From Paenibacillus xylanexedens (lineage in GTDB: Bacteria > Bacillota > Bacilli > Paenibacillales > Paenibacillaceae), in NCBI RefSeq assembly GCF_007680605.1, contig NZ_VEIO01000001.1, forward strand, positions 2,609,276-2,673,275: a stretch of DNA of 64,000 nucleotides, in the 5' to 3' direction. Positions 54,809-63,608 of this stretch are shown here, in pieces (the first letter of the stretch is position 1; each line of letters starts with the position of its first letter). The notes beneath the pieces were generated by a model. It had not been told where the DNA came from. It ran no database searches and saw nothing but the letters and a program-made list of their open reading frames with translations. The translations under genes and the position numbers were made by a program.

Positions 54809-56218
54809 TTACTCCATCCAGTTGTGGTGGAAGCTTCCTTCTTTGTCGACACGTTTGAACGTGTGTGCGCCGAAGTAGTCACGTTGTGCTTGTAGCAAGT
54901 TTGCTGGCAAACGTTCTGTGCGGTAGCTGTCATAGTAGGATAACGCGCTGGAGAAACCTGGTACCGGAATACCTTGTTTCACCGCAACAGCAACCACTTC
55001 ACGCCATGCATCCTGGTAAGTTTCCACGATATTTTGGAAGTACGGATCAAGGAGCAGGTTTTTCAGGGCTGCATCTTTGTCGTATGCTTCCTTGATGTTT
55101 TGCAGGAACTGTGAACGGATAATGCAACCGCCGCGGAAGATCATCGCGATGTTGCCGTATTTCAGATCCCAGCCATACTCGTCGGATGCGGCACGCATCT
55201 GTGCGAAGCCTTGGGCATAGGATACGATTTTACTTGCGAACAACGCTTTGCGCACGCTCTCGATGAATGCTTTTTTGTCACCGGAGAATGCTTCTGCCTC
55301 AGGTCCGTTCAGGATTTTGCTTGCAGCGATACGCTCGTCTTTCATCGCCGACAAGAAACGGGAGAATACGGATTCCGTAATCATGGACAAGGGTACGCCG
55401 AGATCCAGCGCGCTCTGGCTTGTCCATTTGCCTGTTCCTTTTTGTCCAGCGGCATCCAGAATGACATCAACCATTGGTTTGCCTGTTTCTGGATCGTATT
55501 TGGAGAAGATATCCGCCGTGATCTCGATAAGATAGCTGTCGAGTTCGCCTTGATTCCACTCTGTGAAGATTTCATGCAATTCCTCTACCGATACATTCAG
55601 TACCGATTTCAGCAGGTGATAGGCTTCACCGATCAATTGCATGTCACCATACTCAATGCCGTTATGTACCATCTTCACATAGTGTCCGGCACCGTCTGGT
55701 CCGATATATGTACAACATGGGTCGTCACCGACTTTAGCTGAAATGGCCGTCAGGATCGGTTCCACCAGTTTATATGCACTTTCTTGTCCGCCTGGCATAA
55801 TGGAAGGTCCTTTCAGTGCACCTTCTTCGCCGCCGGATACGCCTGTACCGATAAAGCGAATACCTTTGTCTTCCAGTTCTTTGCTACGGCGAACCGTGTC
55901 AGGGAAATATGCGTTTCCGCCGTCAATGATAATGTCGCCCTCATCCAGGTGAGGCAACAACTGCTCAATGGTCGCATCTGTAGCTTTACCTGCTTGTACC
56001 ATAATCAGAATTTTACGCGGGGATTCCAGGGAGGCTACGAATTCTTCAATGGAGAATGTACCTGTCAGGTTTCTGCCCTCGGCTTCTTTCAGCAGGTCAT
56101 GTGTCTTCTCTGGGGAACGGTTGAATACCGATACTGAAAATCCTCTGCTTTCAATATTAAAGGCCAAATTTTTACCCATGACTGCCAGGCCGATTACGCC
56201 GATTTGTTGTTTTGTCAT
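54809..56218 (-). CDS. gndA: 6-phosphogluconate dehydrogenase, decarboxylating
   Basis: Oxidative pentose phosphate pathway, producing ribulose-5-phosphate, CO2 and NADPH. 469 residues, with Rossmann motif [38 protein letters not shown] (active-site region), [22 protein letters not shown], and the C-terminal [31 protein letters not shown]. The length and the ending match the long GntZ/GndA form with NADP preference, inferred. The ATG at 56218 follows ATGGAGG; an ATG four codons upstream is part of that site. Confidence 0.96.
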   Translation of the reverse strand: MTKQQIGVIGLAVMGKNLAFNIESRGFSVSVFNRSPEKTHDLLKEAEGRNLTGTFSIEEFVASLESPRKILIMVQAGKATDATIEQLLPHLDEGDIIIDGGNAYFPDTVRRSKELEDKGIRFIGTGVSGGEEGALKGPSIMPGGQESAYKLVEPILTAISAKVGDDPCCTYIGPDGAGHYVKMVHNGIEYGDMQLIGEAYHLLKSVLNVSVEELHEIFTEWNQGELDSYLIEITADIFSKYDPETGKPMVDVILDAAGQKGTGKWTSQSALDLGVPLSMITESVFSRFLSAMKDERIAASKILNGPEAEAFSGDKKAFIESVRKALFASKIVSYAQGFAQMRAASDEYGWDLKYGNIAMIFRGGCIIRSQFLQNIKEAYDKDAALKNLLLDPYFQNIVETYQDAWREVVAVAVKQGIPVPGFSSALSYYDSYRTERLPANLLQAQRDYFGAHTFKRVDKEGSFHHNWME

Positions 56219-56361
56219 CTGGTCCTCCATCCTTTACTCCAATTAATTTTATTGAAAAAAAATCTCAACAATACACCCATTTTAACGGTTTTATGTATGA
56301 AAGTGAACCCCGCTCCCTAGCCAGGCAGCGAGAAAATGCTGTAATCTGCTCAGGTGTTCAT

Positions 56362-56380
56362 CGTATTTTCATAAAATACG
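56362..56380. promoter_or_regulatory. Inverted repeat upstream of the 56431 gene
   Basis: CGTATTTT and AAAATACG are perfect 8-bp arms with a CAT centre, next to a TATTAT -10 candidate at 56382-56387. It could be a repressor operator. Confidence 0.35.
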
Positions 56381-56430
56381 TTATTATAGTAGTAGCAACG
56401 AATCATCATCAGATTTGGAGGAGTTAGCGA

Positions 56431-57036
56431 ATGAGCTATCAGCAACTTTCAAACGAGGAACGGTTTTCACTGGATATCCGAAGAACTTACCTTTTGGGGA
56501 TGTATATGAATGAATGGGGCATGCCTGAGAGCAGAATCATACTTTCCAAAACAGAGCGACGCATTCATGTGGAGATCTACTATTTCCCTGCAACGTTGCA
56601 GTCTGAGATCTCCCGGTTTGTCACTGTAGGTTTGTCTGAAGCTACCCGCCCTTCAGGGGAACGAGTCTCCGCAGAGTGGATGCTTGCGCTACCTTCCGAT
56701 TTAGGCGGTGTAAATGTAGAACGTGTCAACACCTACTTGGCAGATATCATTACGCATCATATCGAAAATACTCCGAATTCGGATATCCCGCGTGTGATGA
56801 AATCAAGTCCGCTAGCACCCACAGAATGGAATGCGACTGCCTTGTTAATTGACGAGTTGCGGGGAGAAAACGAAGCCCTAGAACTTATTCACATTGGCCA
56901 GAAGACAGTCCCTCTGTTGTGGGTCATTCCGATCACTGCTAAAGAAGCAGATTTAATTCTGGAGCAAGGGATTGAGGAATTTGATACTCATATAGAGAGT
57001 TCGGACTATTCCATTATTGATCCTCAGCGTCCGTAG
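56431..57036 (+). CDS. Suppressor-of-fused-like domain protein
   Basis: A 201-residue soluble protein resembling bacterial SUFU-domain proteins: EIYYFPATLQSEISRFVTVGLSEATRPSGERVSAEWMLALPSD, then an APTEWNATALLIDEL stretch and LLWVIPITAKEADLILEQGIEEFDTHIE at the end. Bacterial SUFU proteins are often immunity or stress-linked accessory proteins, with unknown targets. No signal peptide, no catalytic motif visible. It follows an 8-bp inverted repeat and a strong TGGAGGAG site. The match is by pattern only; a different fold is possible. Confidence 0.55.
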   Translation: MSYQQLSNEERFSLDIRRTYLLGMYMNEWGMPESRIILSKTERRIHVEIYYFPATLQSEISRFVTVGLSEATRPSGERVSAEWMLALPSDLGGVNVERVNTYLADIITHHIENTPNSDIPRVMKSSPLAPTEWNATALLIDELRGENEALELIHIGQKTVPLLWVIPITAKEADLILEQGIEEFDTHIESSDYSIIDPQRP

Positions 57037-57175
57037 ACGAGCGGAAGAGTACAAGTCCAGAGATTCAGAATCCAAAACTAACGCTCTCCCTACATATCAA
57101 GGGGCTGCCCCTCGTCCGTTAATGACCTTTGGGAACAGCCCTTTCAACAAAAACGATGCTCAAACACGCTTGGTC

Positions 57176-57775
57176 TCATCCTTCCAGCATCAGCAGATGC
57201 CCGGACAATCGCTGCAGCGCTTCACGGCAGGCGTTGGCCTTCTCTGTATTGTCGATCTGCACAGCATTATACAGGCGCTCCAGTTCATCATCGATCTCCA
57301 TACGAAGCAGCAGTAGCCGTTCTTCGCCTTCGCGCGAGAGGAACATTTCTTCCATCTCTTCCGCCGTAGGCGCAGGTTCTTTTTGAAAAATAACCCGTTG
57401 CTTGAATCCCGACACTTCCACCAGACGGATGACTTCACCAAACAGAATATTCTCTACCGTCATCTGCTGATCCTTGAAGCGTTTCACCACAGCATGGCCG
57501 CGTGTATCCCCAATCAGTTTCTCCAACCACTCTGCGAGCTTGGCATCCTTGATCAGATAATCTCCTGTCATTTTATAATTCCCACTGCGTGTTTGTTGAA
57601 AACGGAGCTTTACCAGCTTACGTCCGGTGCGGACTGACAGGATAAAGAAGGATTCGTCCTCGCTCCAATATAGTGAATACCCCTCACGAATTAGGTCTTT
57701 GATTAGATTTTGGATATGCCGACGGTTGAACCGCAGCTCCAGATTGCAATATTCAACTTCATAACTCTTGTTCAC
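57176..57775 (-). CDS. Conserved-looking hypothetical protein, about 199 aa
   Basis: Family not recognised. Soluble, with mixed alpha/beta N-terminal region (VEYCNLELRFNRRHIQNLIKDLIREGYSLYWSEDESFFILSVRTGRK), a basic central stretch and a long helical, Glu/Leu/Arg-rich C-terminus from about residue 130 (EEMEEMFLSREGEERLLLLRMEIDDELERLYNAV) likely to be a coiled coil. The GTG at 57775 is used, since GGAGGGAG is four to nine bases upstream; an ATG at 57823 would add 16 residues. Monocistronic. Confidence 0.65.
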   Translation of the reverse strand: MNKSYEVEYCNLELRFNRRHIQNLIKDLIREGYSLYWSEDESFFILSVRTGRKLVKLRFQQTRSGNYKMTGDYLIKDAKLAEWLEKLIGDTRGHAVVKRFKDQQMTVENILFGEVIRLVEVSGFKQRVIFQKEPAPTAEEMEEMFLSREGEERLLLLRMEIDDELERLYNAVQIDNTEKANACREALQRLSGHLLMLEG

Positions 57776-58146
57776 GGCACTCCCTCCATCTGTACCGGAT
57801 CTGCTCCGGCCCTCATGTTTCAAGCGCTTGTGTTACATCGGCTTACCCTATTTTATACTTCATTTTATGTAAGGGTACTTGGTTATTTGACTATTTTTCA
57901 CGGAATACGAATCCGAATTGAAGCTTTCCGCAGATGCACAGGGGCAAGCCCCCGGTAATTCATCGTGATTCGAATCTTTTCTGCTCCAATATGTACAAGT
58001 GACAAAATCATGATCATTGTGTTATACAGCCGAGAAACCCACTTCATTTGCACTAATTGACGACCACCAGGCATTACAACACATCAGAAAAAAGAAGATC
58101 CTTAACCCTGATCAGGGTTTATGGATCTCCTTTTTTCTGTCCTTCA
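57776..58146. other. Intergenic region, MFS 3' side
   Basis: About 370 bases without a gene, upstream of the 57176-57775 gene and downstream of the MFS gene. Apart from the terminator at 58087-58139 I see no coding region or conserved element; the promoter for the 57775 gene was not identified. Confidence 0.6.
58087..58139. terminator. Terminator of the MFS gene, probably bidirectional
   Basis: A palindromic core AACCCTGATCAGGGTT sits inside AGATCC/GGATCT arms, flanked by A6 and T6. Confidence 0.85.
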
Positions 58147-59457
58147 TTATCCAGCAGGTGCGGTACGGTAAGGCTTGCGCGCCAAAACAAAGTGAACGAC
58201 GAAAAGTCCTGCCATCACAAGAGCGCTCGCGATAAAGGGAGCAGGATGACTGATGTGATCCCACAACAACCCCGACACAATCGGACCAAAAACCATACCC
58301 GAACCTTGCAATGTAAGGAAAAATCCCCATATTGCTCCGCGTTCCCCTTCTGGAATCAGTGTGGCAACAAATGCATTCCAAGCCGGAAGAATCATCGCAT
58401 AACTGACGCCGACAAGCATGACAATGCCAAAAACAACAGGAATGGCTGTCACTGTCGCGAAAACAAACAAACTTGCTGCCGCCATCAAAAACCCGATATT
58501 CAGGAACGGCTTCGTACCGAACTTGTCCACCATTTTCCCAACGGGAAGCAATGCGATGACGGTAATTCCTCCTCCTGCAATGAGCAGCAGGCTGTACAGA
58601 TTAGGTGAGATATTCAGATCTGTTCGTGTATACAGCGTAATGACAGGGCTGAGCAGACCAATCACAAATGACTGCATAAAGAGAGCGGGATAGACCAGCG
58701 GATTAACGTTGAGCGTGCTGCGCACACGATGTAATGTACGCTTTACGCTCTGTTGCAGCCGAATGAACGGGGTAAGAAGATTCGGCTTGGCTGGATATTT
58801 CTGATTTGCAGACATCAGGCCTTCTCCAGCATCTCCCGCTTCTGCTGCTTGCCCCCTTTCGACCACAACACGGCCCGGAAGAATCATAGCAACCAGGATG
58901 ACCAGAATTGCACATCCCATGAGGATGAGAAAAATTGTTCGGTAATCATGATCGGTCCGCTCCAATAGCCAGTTCATACCGACAGGCCCGAGCCCCGTGC
59001 CTCCCAAAGCCGCCATTTCCAGCGCACCCATCGCTGTTCCGTTTTTGTTCTGCGGGCCTGACATCGCAGTTACTCCCGTCATTGCGCAGGGCCACAAGGG
59101 TGACGTACCGATTCCGAGAATGAGACAAGCCATAGATAGTCCAACGGCACTTTTGAGAAAAAGAATCATGATAACGGCAATCAAAGTACAGATCAGAGCT
59201 GTTACCATCGTGGCGCGGAAACCGATTCGTTCCGCTGCCCAGCCTGAAGGGGCTCTAAACAGATTATCTCCCAGATACTGGAGAGCAAATGCTACGCCGA
59301 TGACGCCAGCAGACAACCCCAAAATATTATCCATATATACGGGAAGAACGGCGACCAGTAGTGCCCCCTTAATGATCTCCACCAGAAAAAGTGTCAGCCA
59401 CATCGCGATAAAAAAAGGCGATCTCAGGATCTTGGCTGGTTTGATGTCGGTTTGCAT
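58147..59457 (-). CDS. Major facilitator superfamily transporter
   Basis: A 436-residue membrane protein with about 12 helices in two six-helix halves separated by a hydrophilic loop (about residues 200-240, EGLMSANQKYPAKPNLLTPF). N-terminal half: FFIAMWLTLFLVEIIKGALLVAVLPVYMDNILGLSAGVIGVAFA, then APSGWAAERIGFR (MFS A-like motif). Substrate unknown; drug/metabolite-type MFS in general. The ATG at 59457 follows GAAAGGGG. Convergently flanked by the arginine decarboxylase gene? No: it runs away from that gene. Confidence 0.85.
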   Translation of the reverse strand: MQTDIKPAKILRSPFFIAMWLTLFLVEIIKGALLVAVLPVYMDNILGLSAGVIGVAFALQYLGDNLFRAPSGWAAERIGFRATMVTALICTLIAVIMILFLKSAVGLSMACLILGIGTSPLWPCAMTGVTAMSGPQNKNGTAMGALEMAALGGTGLGPVGMNWLLERTDHDYRTIFLILMGCAILVILVAMILPGRVVVERGQAAEAGDAGEGLMSANQKYPAKPNLLTPFIRLQQSVKRTLHRVRSTLNVNPLVYPALFMQSFVIGLLSPVITLYTRTDLNISPNLYSLLLIAGGGITVIALLPVGKMVDKFGTKPFLNIGFLMAAASLFVFATVTAIPVVFGIVMLVGVSYAMILPAWNAFVATLIPEGERGAIWGFFLTLQGSGMVFGPIVSGLLWDHISHPAPFIASALVMAGLFVVHFVLARKPYRTAPAG

Positions 59458-59622
59458 TCTTTTTCCCCTTTCAAGGTTCATTTACCCGTCCTCTACACAT
59501 AGTGTAACCGGGGACATGACAAGCAAATCTCACCAATTCAAAAATTTGTCGTTCATACCGCTTGCATTCAGTGCTTATTTTGCTATACTCATCTTTGTTT
59601 ACCATTTTACTTAGGAAGGGTT

Positions 59623-61110
59623 GTGACAGCACTGATGAATCACCACCGTACGCCGCTGTTTACCGCTTTGAAAAATCACGCGGCACTCAATCCCGTACAG
59701 TTTCACATTCCGGGACATAAAAAAGGATTGGGAGCGGATACCGAATTCCGTGAATTTATTGGCGATAACGCCTTCTCCATAGATTTAATCAACATCGCAC
59801 CACTCGATGACCTGCATCAACCGACAGCTGTCATTCGGGAAGCACAGATGCTTGCCGCAGATGCCTTTGGAGCCGATTATACCTATTTTAGTGTACAGGG
59901 TACAAGCAGTGCGATTATGACGATGATTCTATCGGTATGCGGACCTGGGGACAAAATTATCGTACCCCGCAACGTACACAAATCTGTCCTGTCCGCCATT
60001 ATTTTCTCAGGAGCCAAACCCGTATTTGTTTCTCCTGCACAGGATGTTAACCTTGGCATCGATCACGGTGTAACCATCCAATCGATTCGTCGTGCGCTTG
60101 AGCGCCACCCGGATGCCAAAGCTTTATTGGTCATTAATCCAACCTATTACGGTGTATGTACAGACCTGAAGTCCATCGTAGAGCTGGCTCACAGCTATCA
60201 AGTGCCCGTTCTGGTGGACGAAGCACACGGGGTACTTATTCATTTCCATGAGGACCTGCCGCTGTCTGCAATGGCTGCTGGAGCTGATATGGCTGCTACA
60301 AGTGTGCACAAGCTTGGTGGTTCGATGACACAGAGCTCCGTGCTGAATCTGAACACCAAGAACGGGTTCGTCAACCCACAACGTGTACAGACCATCTTGA
60401 GTCTGTTGACATCCACGTCCACGTCATACGTATTGCTTGCATCGCTGGACACCTCCAGACGTAATCTGGCGCTCCATGGTCATGAGATTGCGCAAAAGGC
60501 CATTGACCTTGCTGAGTTTGCAAGGCGTACGATCAATGACATTGATGGCTTGTACTGTTTCGGCAAAGAACTGTTAGGCACAGAAGCCACTTTCAATTAT
60601 GACCCAACAAAAGTCACGATTCATGTGCGCCATCTCGGCATTACAGGCTACGAAACCGAGAACTGGCTACGTGAGCATTATAATATCGAAGTAGAGCTTA
60701 GCGACATGTACAATATTCTGTGCCTTATCACGCCAGGTGATACAGATGACAGCGTGAATATCTTGCTTAATGCGCTACAGGATTTGTCCCGTACTTATTA
60801 TCAGGTCAATCCGGCGCATGAACTGGTTGTCAAAGTTCCAGACATCCCTCAGCTGATGTTGACCCCGCGTGATGCTTTTTACGGAGATACTGAGGTCATT
60901 CCTTTCAAGGAATCCGCTGGACGCATTATCTCCGAATTCATTTATGTGTACCCGCCAGGTATTCCGATCCTGCTTCCGGGCGAGGTAATCACGCAAGAAA
61001 ACATTGATTATATCATTGATCATGTCGAGGTCGGACTGCCCGTTAAAGGACCCGAAGACCGTAGCGTTACGAACGTCAAAGTCATTGTGGAAGCTGACGC
61101 CATTTTCTAG
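59623..61110 (+). CDS. speA: Arginine decarboxylase (Orn/Lys/Arg decarboxylase class I, SpeA type)
   Basis: PLP-dependent decarboxylase, 495 residues, close in length to B. subtilis SpeA (arginine to agmatine, polyamine synthesis). N-terminal PVQFHIPGHKKG, substrate/PLP region DGAYFSVQGTSSAIMT-like (YFSVQGTSSA), DEAHGVLIHFHEDLP and PLP lysine in SVHKLGGS (Lys230). The C-terminal domain has YVYPPGIPILLPGEVI. Lysine decarboxylase YaaO-like alternatives cannot be excluded. The start is probably the GTG at 59623, with AGGAAGGG close upstream; an ATG four codons later has the same site too far away. Confidence 0.9.
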   Translation: MTALMNHHRTPLFTALKNHAALNPVQFHIPGHKKGLGADTEFREFIGDNAFSIDLINIAPLDDLHQPTAVIREAQMLAADAFGADYTYFSVQGTSSAIMTMILSVCGPGDKIIVPRNVHKSVLSAIIFSGAKPVFVSPAQDVNLGIDHGVTIQSIRRALERHPDAKALLVINPTYYGVCTDLKSIVELAHSYQVPVLVDEAHGVLIHFHEDLPLSAMAAGADMAATSVHKLGGSMTQSSVLNLNTKNGFVNPQRVQTILSLLTSTSTSYVLLASLDTSRRNLALHGHEIAQKAIDLAEFARRTINDIDGLYCFGKELLGTEATFNYDPTKVTIHVRHLGITGYETENWLREHYNIEVELSDMYNILCLITPGDTDDSVNILLNALQDLSRTYYQVNPAHELVVKVPDIPQLMLTPRDAFYGDTEVIPFKESAGRIISEFIYVYPPGIPILLPGEVITQENIDYIIDHVEVGLPVKGPEDRSVTNVKVIVEADAIF

Positions 61111-61184
61111 AACGGGATTCAGGTATGAGATGAGAGCGGGAAAGATACGCGAAACTAAAGAATTTGAACATAAAGCTTGCACTG

Positions 61185-61217
61185 AAAAGGACCGGGTCTA
61201 ACACCTGGTCCTTTTTG
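61185..61217 (+). terminator. Terminator of speA
   Basis: AAAGGACC pairs with GGTCCTTT, interrupted by G-U/mismatch pairs, followed by TTTTT. Confidence 0.85.
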
Positions 61218-61271
61218 ATTTTCATTTTTTGTGACTCTCTGTCTCCGCACCGGCCCGACAATCCAAACCAA

Positions 61272-61305
61272 CGACAAAAGACCCCCTGAGATTCAAGGAG
61301 TCCTT
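61272..61305 (-). terminator. Probable terminator of the DUF1292 gene
   Basis: GGACTCC pairs with GGGGGTC (with G-U), then TTTTG on the minus strand. Less regular than the others. Confidence 0.6.
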
Positions 61306-61327
61306 GTGTCCTATTCCAAAAGAATGA

Positions 61328-61648
61328 CTATTCTTGGGAAGCAGCAACCAGTTCGTTGTATGCCGCTTCAACACGGTTCCACTCTGCTTCGTCTTCAATA
61401 TTGTAGAGCACCATTTCCTCGTCTTCTTCTTCCATACGCAGGATGATGCCGTCAGCTTCAGGATTGTTGCGTTCCAGCAGAAGTGCATAAACGTGATCTT
61501 GCACGTCAAACGTTTCTACCAAAACCATCTCCACGTCTTGACCGTTCTCATCAGTCAATGTGAGAAGGATCTCTTCGTGCTCATGATCGTGATCATGGTC
61601 GTGACCGCAACCGCAGTTATCTCCATGCTCGTGTTTGTGATCGCTCAT
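61328..61648 (-). CDS. DUF1292 family protein with His-rich N-terminus
   Basis: A 106-residue protein. The C-terminal part (EILLTLTDENGQDVEMVLVETFDV, then LLLERNNPEADGIILRMEEEDEEMVLYNIEDEAEWNRVEAAYNEL) is the DUF1292/YrzB family, highly acidic, function unknown. The N-terminal 25 residues are not usual for that family: MSDHKHEHGDNCGCGHDHDHDHEHEE, with nine His and two Cys, resembling metal-binding His tails of SlyD/HypB or ZIP proteins. The ATG at 61648 follows GCGAGGT; a longer frame extends 24 codons upstream without that site. Confidence 0.85.
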   Translation of the reverse strand: MSDHKHEHGDNCGCGHDHDHDHEHEEILLTLTDENGQDVEMVLVETFDVQDHVYALLLERNNPEADGIILRMEEEDEEMVLYNIEDEAEWNRVEAAYNELVAASQE

Positions 61649-61746
61649 TGTAATACCTCGCTTCATCAATAGAAAATGTGTAACCCTGCATATCGTAACA
61701 TGTTCACAGAGCCAGGTCAATTTAGAGGGATAGCGTTTATTCGCCT

Positions 61747-62301
61747 TTAGTCATTCAAGGCTGTAATGATTTTTTCGGCGACCAGAACATAGTTGCTGTT
61801 TGCATTTTCTTTAATATGAAAACCGACCTGGTATTTGCCAGCACGACTAAAATCATAAGTGAAATCATACGTACGGAACCAGAAGTTATCCTTCTGTGTA
61901 GTCAGATCCTGAGCCTGGATATCCTTTACCTGACCGCTCGGGTCCGTTATGGTAACTTTCACGGCAGTCACATCGGTTGTGAGGCTATCGACCTGTGAGA
62001 ACACATTAAATTTCAATTTGCCCACATTGACGTTCCCAAACACAGTGTCTCCCTTGAAGAGAAAAATATGTACGTTCGGCTTGATCACCGTTACTCGCTT
62101 GTTACTATTGTCCCACCGAGCAATGCCTCCAGCCTCTCTTACAGGTACATAAGTCGTTCCATCAATCAAATAACCACCGTCAGACGCTTCCTTGCCGTTA
62201 ATGAGCACACGAATCTTCTCGTTCACAGAGTCCGCAAATAATAAAGACCCGCCCAGCAAGGAGAATACCATGACACACAGCAGCACTCTTTTCCATTTCA
62301 T
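61747..62301 (-). CDS. Secreted protein with copper amine oxidase-like (stalk) domain
   Basis: A 184-residue protein with a signal peptide (about 1-23, MKWKRVLLCVMVFSLLGGSLLF). It is followed by a stalk-type domain common in Paenibacillus surface proteins (IRVLINGKEASDGGYLIDGTTYVPVREAGGIARWDNSNKRVTVIKPNV), and a C-terminal beta domain (about 80-184) with VTAVKVTITDPSGQVKDI and YDFSRAGKYQVGFHIKE resembling an immunoglobulin-like fold. The copper amine oxidase name refers to the fold; no enzymatic motif is present. Likely cell-wall or matrix associated. GGGAGGG site. Confidence 0.8.
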   Translation of the reverse strand: MKWKRVLLCVMVFSLLGGSLLFADSVNEKIRVLINGKEASDGGYLIDGTTYVPVREAGGIARWDNSNKRVTVIKPNVHIFLFKGDTVFGNVNVGKLKFNVFSQVDSLTTDVTAVKVTITDPSGQVKDIQAQDLTTQKDNFWFRTYDFTYDFSRAGKYQVGFHIKENANSNYVLVAEKIITALND

Positions 62302-62429
62302 CCCGTCAATATACCCTCCCTTGCTGTTAGCTTGTTTGTAGATTTATACTGCGAACGGCTCCACAAAGTTGCGCTGTTTTTCATCATTTTTCATTTTTTA
62401 TCCAAAATATTTACCACGCTCTGGTAAAC

Positions 62430-62463
62430 ACAAAAAAAGGCTACCCTGTTTTCAGGATAACCT
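62430..62463 (-). terminator. Terminator of the small Cys-rich gene
   Basis: AGGTTATCCTG pairs with CAGGGTAGCCT around AAAA, followed by a run of seven T on the minus strand. Confidence 0.82.
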
Positions 62464-62502
62464 ATGGTGTCGCATTTTATATATACGCCATTAGACGAAG
62501 TA

Positions 62503-62703
62503 TCATGAAGATACGTGGCGAGTGAGGATACAGGGAACCCCTTTGCCAACCGCCCCGCCTTCTCTCATTCGTGCAGCATATTCCGTCCCTCGTAAGCAAG
62601 GTGTCTTGCAGCGTTCACATACATCGGATGTGACCAGCTTCATGGATACACGCATCTTGTCACTTTTTAACGCGGGAGCTTTCTTTCCTTTTGCCTTTGC
62701 CAT
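62503..62703 (-). CDS. Small Cys-containing protein, unknown function
   Basis: A 66-residue, basic protein. After a Lys/Ala-rich start (MAKAKGKKAPALKSDKMRVSM) it has CERCKTPC...VPCIL, i.e. CxxCxxxC with one further Cys about 24 residues on, a likely zinc-binding knuckle, within a GTEYAARMREGGAVGKGVPC segment. I do not recognise the family. The ATG at 62703 with GGGGA upstream is favoured; ATG codons at 62724 and 62748 are also in frame. Confidence 0.7.
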   Translation of the reverse strand: MAKAKGKKAPALKSDKMRVSMKLVTSDVCERCKTPCLRGTEYAARMREGGAVGKGVPCILTRHVSS

Positions 62704-62865
62704 CACGGATTCCCCATTTCCCATAATGCTGACTGAATAGTGCATCATATGGGGAAACGCCCAATTGTGTGCCTACCTTAAAAAACGTATTTAAATACTA
62801 AAAAGATAACGAATAAAATACCACCGAGAATCAGCCAATTGCTGATCTAACGCGAAGCAAGTATA

Positions 62866-62901
62866 AGCCAAAAACCTCCGAGTCTTCGGAGGTCTTTGGC
62901 T
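62866..62901. terminator. Terminator of ohr
   Basis: AGCCAAAAACCTCCGA pairs with TCGGAGGTCTTTGGCT (one mismatch) over GTCT; it can act on both strands. Confidence 0.85.
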
Positions 62902-62947
62902 ATTGCATTTATCTAATACTAAATGGAACGTTACGAAACCTGTCTGC

Positions 62948-63367
62948 TTACGCTTGCTCCACTTTAACGTTAACATTACCTTTGATCGCTTTGGAATAAG
63001 GGCAATATTCATGTGCAAGTTTCACAAATTTTTGTGCCGTTTCTTCATCCAGACCGAGAATTTTCACTTCCAGCTCAACATCCAGCTTTACACCACCATC
63101 TGCCGGGTCCGCTACCAAGGCAACCGTTGCAGATACTGTGCTGCGTTCAATCGTTACATTGTGCTTTTTCAATTGAAATTCCAACGCAGAGTTAAAACAT
63201 GCACTGTATCCTGCTGCAAACAGTTGCTCCGGGTTAGTCGCTGTTGTTACTTGACCTCCAAGTTCAGGGGGTGTAGCTACATCCATCATGAATACGTTAT
63301 CCGGGGATTGTACGATCCCTTGGCGTCCACCTGTATTAATAACTGTCGTTTCATATAGAGTTTTCAT
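62948..63367 (-). CDS. ohrA: Organic hydroperoxide resistance protein (Ohr/OsmC family)
   Basis: Thiol peroxidase for organic hydroperoxides. The 139-residue protein has both redox Cys: FAAGYSACFNSALE (about residue 55) and AHEYCPYSKA (about 121), with KTLYETTVINTGGRQG at the start and GGQVTTATNPEQLFAAG typical of Ohr rather than OsmC. GGAGAA ribosome site. A perfect -10/-35 pair and an overlapping palindrome lie upstream (63444-63472), consistent with OhrR-type repression; no ohrR gene is in the window. Confidence 0.95.
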   Translation of the reverse strand: MKTLYETTVINTGGRQGIVQSPDNVFMMDVATPPELGGQVTTATNPEQLFAAGYSACFNSALEFQLKKHNVTIERSTVSATVALVADPADGGVKLDVELEVKILGLDEETAQKFVKLAHEYCPYSKAIKGNVNVKVEQA

Positions 63368-63432
63368 ATTAAAATTCTCCTCTTCCGATTTAAAGTTTGT
63401 TATATGGTTTGAACATGTTTTCTTTTAACTTG

Positions 63433-63472
63433 TTTACAAATTGATTGTACACAATTAAATTAGGTTTGTAAA
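63433..63472 (-). promoter_or_regulatory. ohr promoter with overlapping OhrR-like operator
   Basis: On the minus strand TTTACA (63472-63467), a 17-base spacer and TACAAT (63449-63444). The same stretch has ATTGT-AC-ACAAT (63444-63455), the ACAATTAAATT element (63451-63461) resembling the B. subtilis OhrR box, and outer arms TTTACAAA/TTTGTAAA (63433-63440, 63465-63472). Confidence 0.6.
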
Positions 63473-63499
63473 TAGTTTTTTGAAATAAACAAATGAAAT

Positions 63500-63530
63500 T
63501 AAAAAGAGCCACCTTGTAAGGTAGCTCTCT
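63500..63530 (-). terminator. Terminator of the CotH-like gene
   Basis: AGAGCTACCTT pairs with AAGGTGGCTCT (G-U included), followed by TTTTTAATTTC on the minus strand. Confidence 0.82.
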
Positions 63531-63608
63531 ATATACTGATATCAGCCTAAAACATGCATGCGTTCATCCCATTATTTAGCTACGAAGGACAAGTCGGGCA
63601 ACTGAATC

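Noticed and set aside
57090..57160. Terminator between the SUFU-like gene and the 57176 gene
   Set aside because: AAGGGGCTG/CAGCCCTTT can pair but the loop is long and there is no T run on either strand.
58057..58608. Plus-strand frame of 183 codons spanning the MFS terminator
   Set aside because: It crosses a strong terminator and lies antisense to the MFS gene. Very rich in Arg, His, Cys and Asn with no motif.
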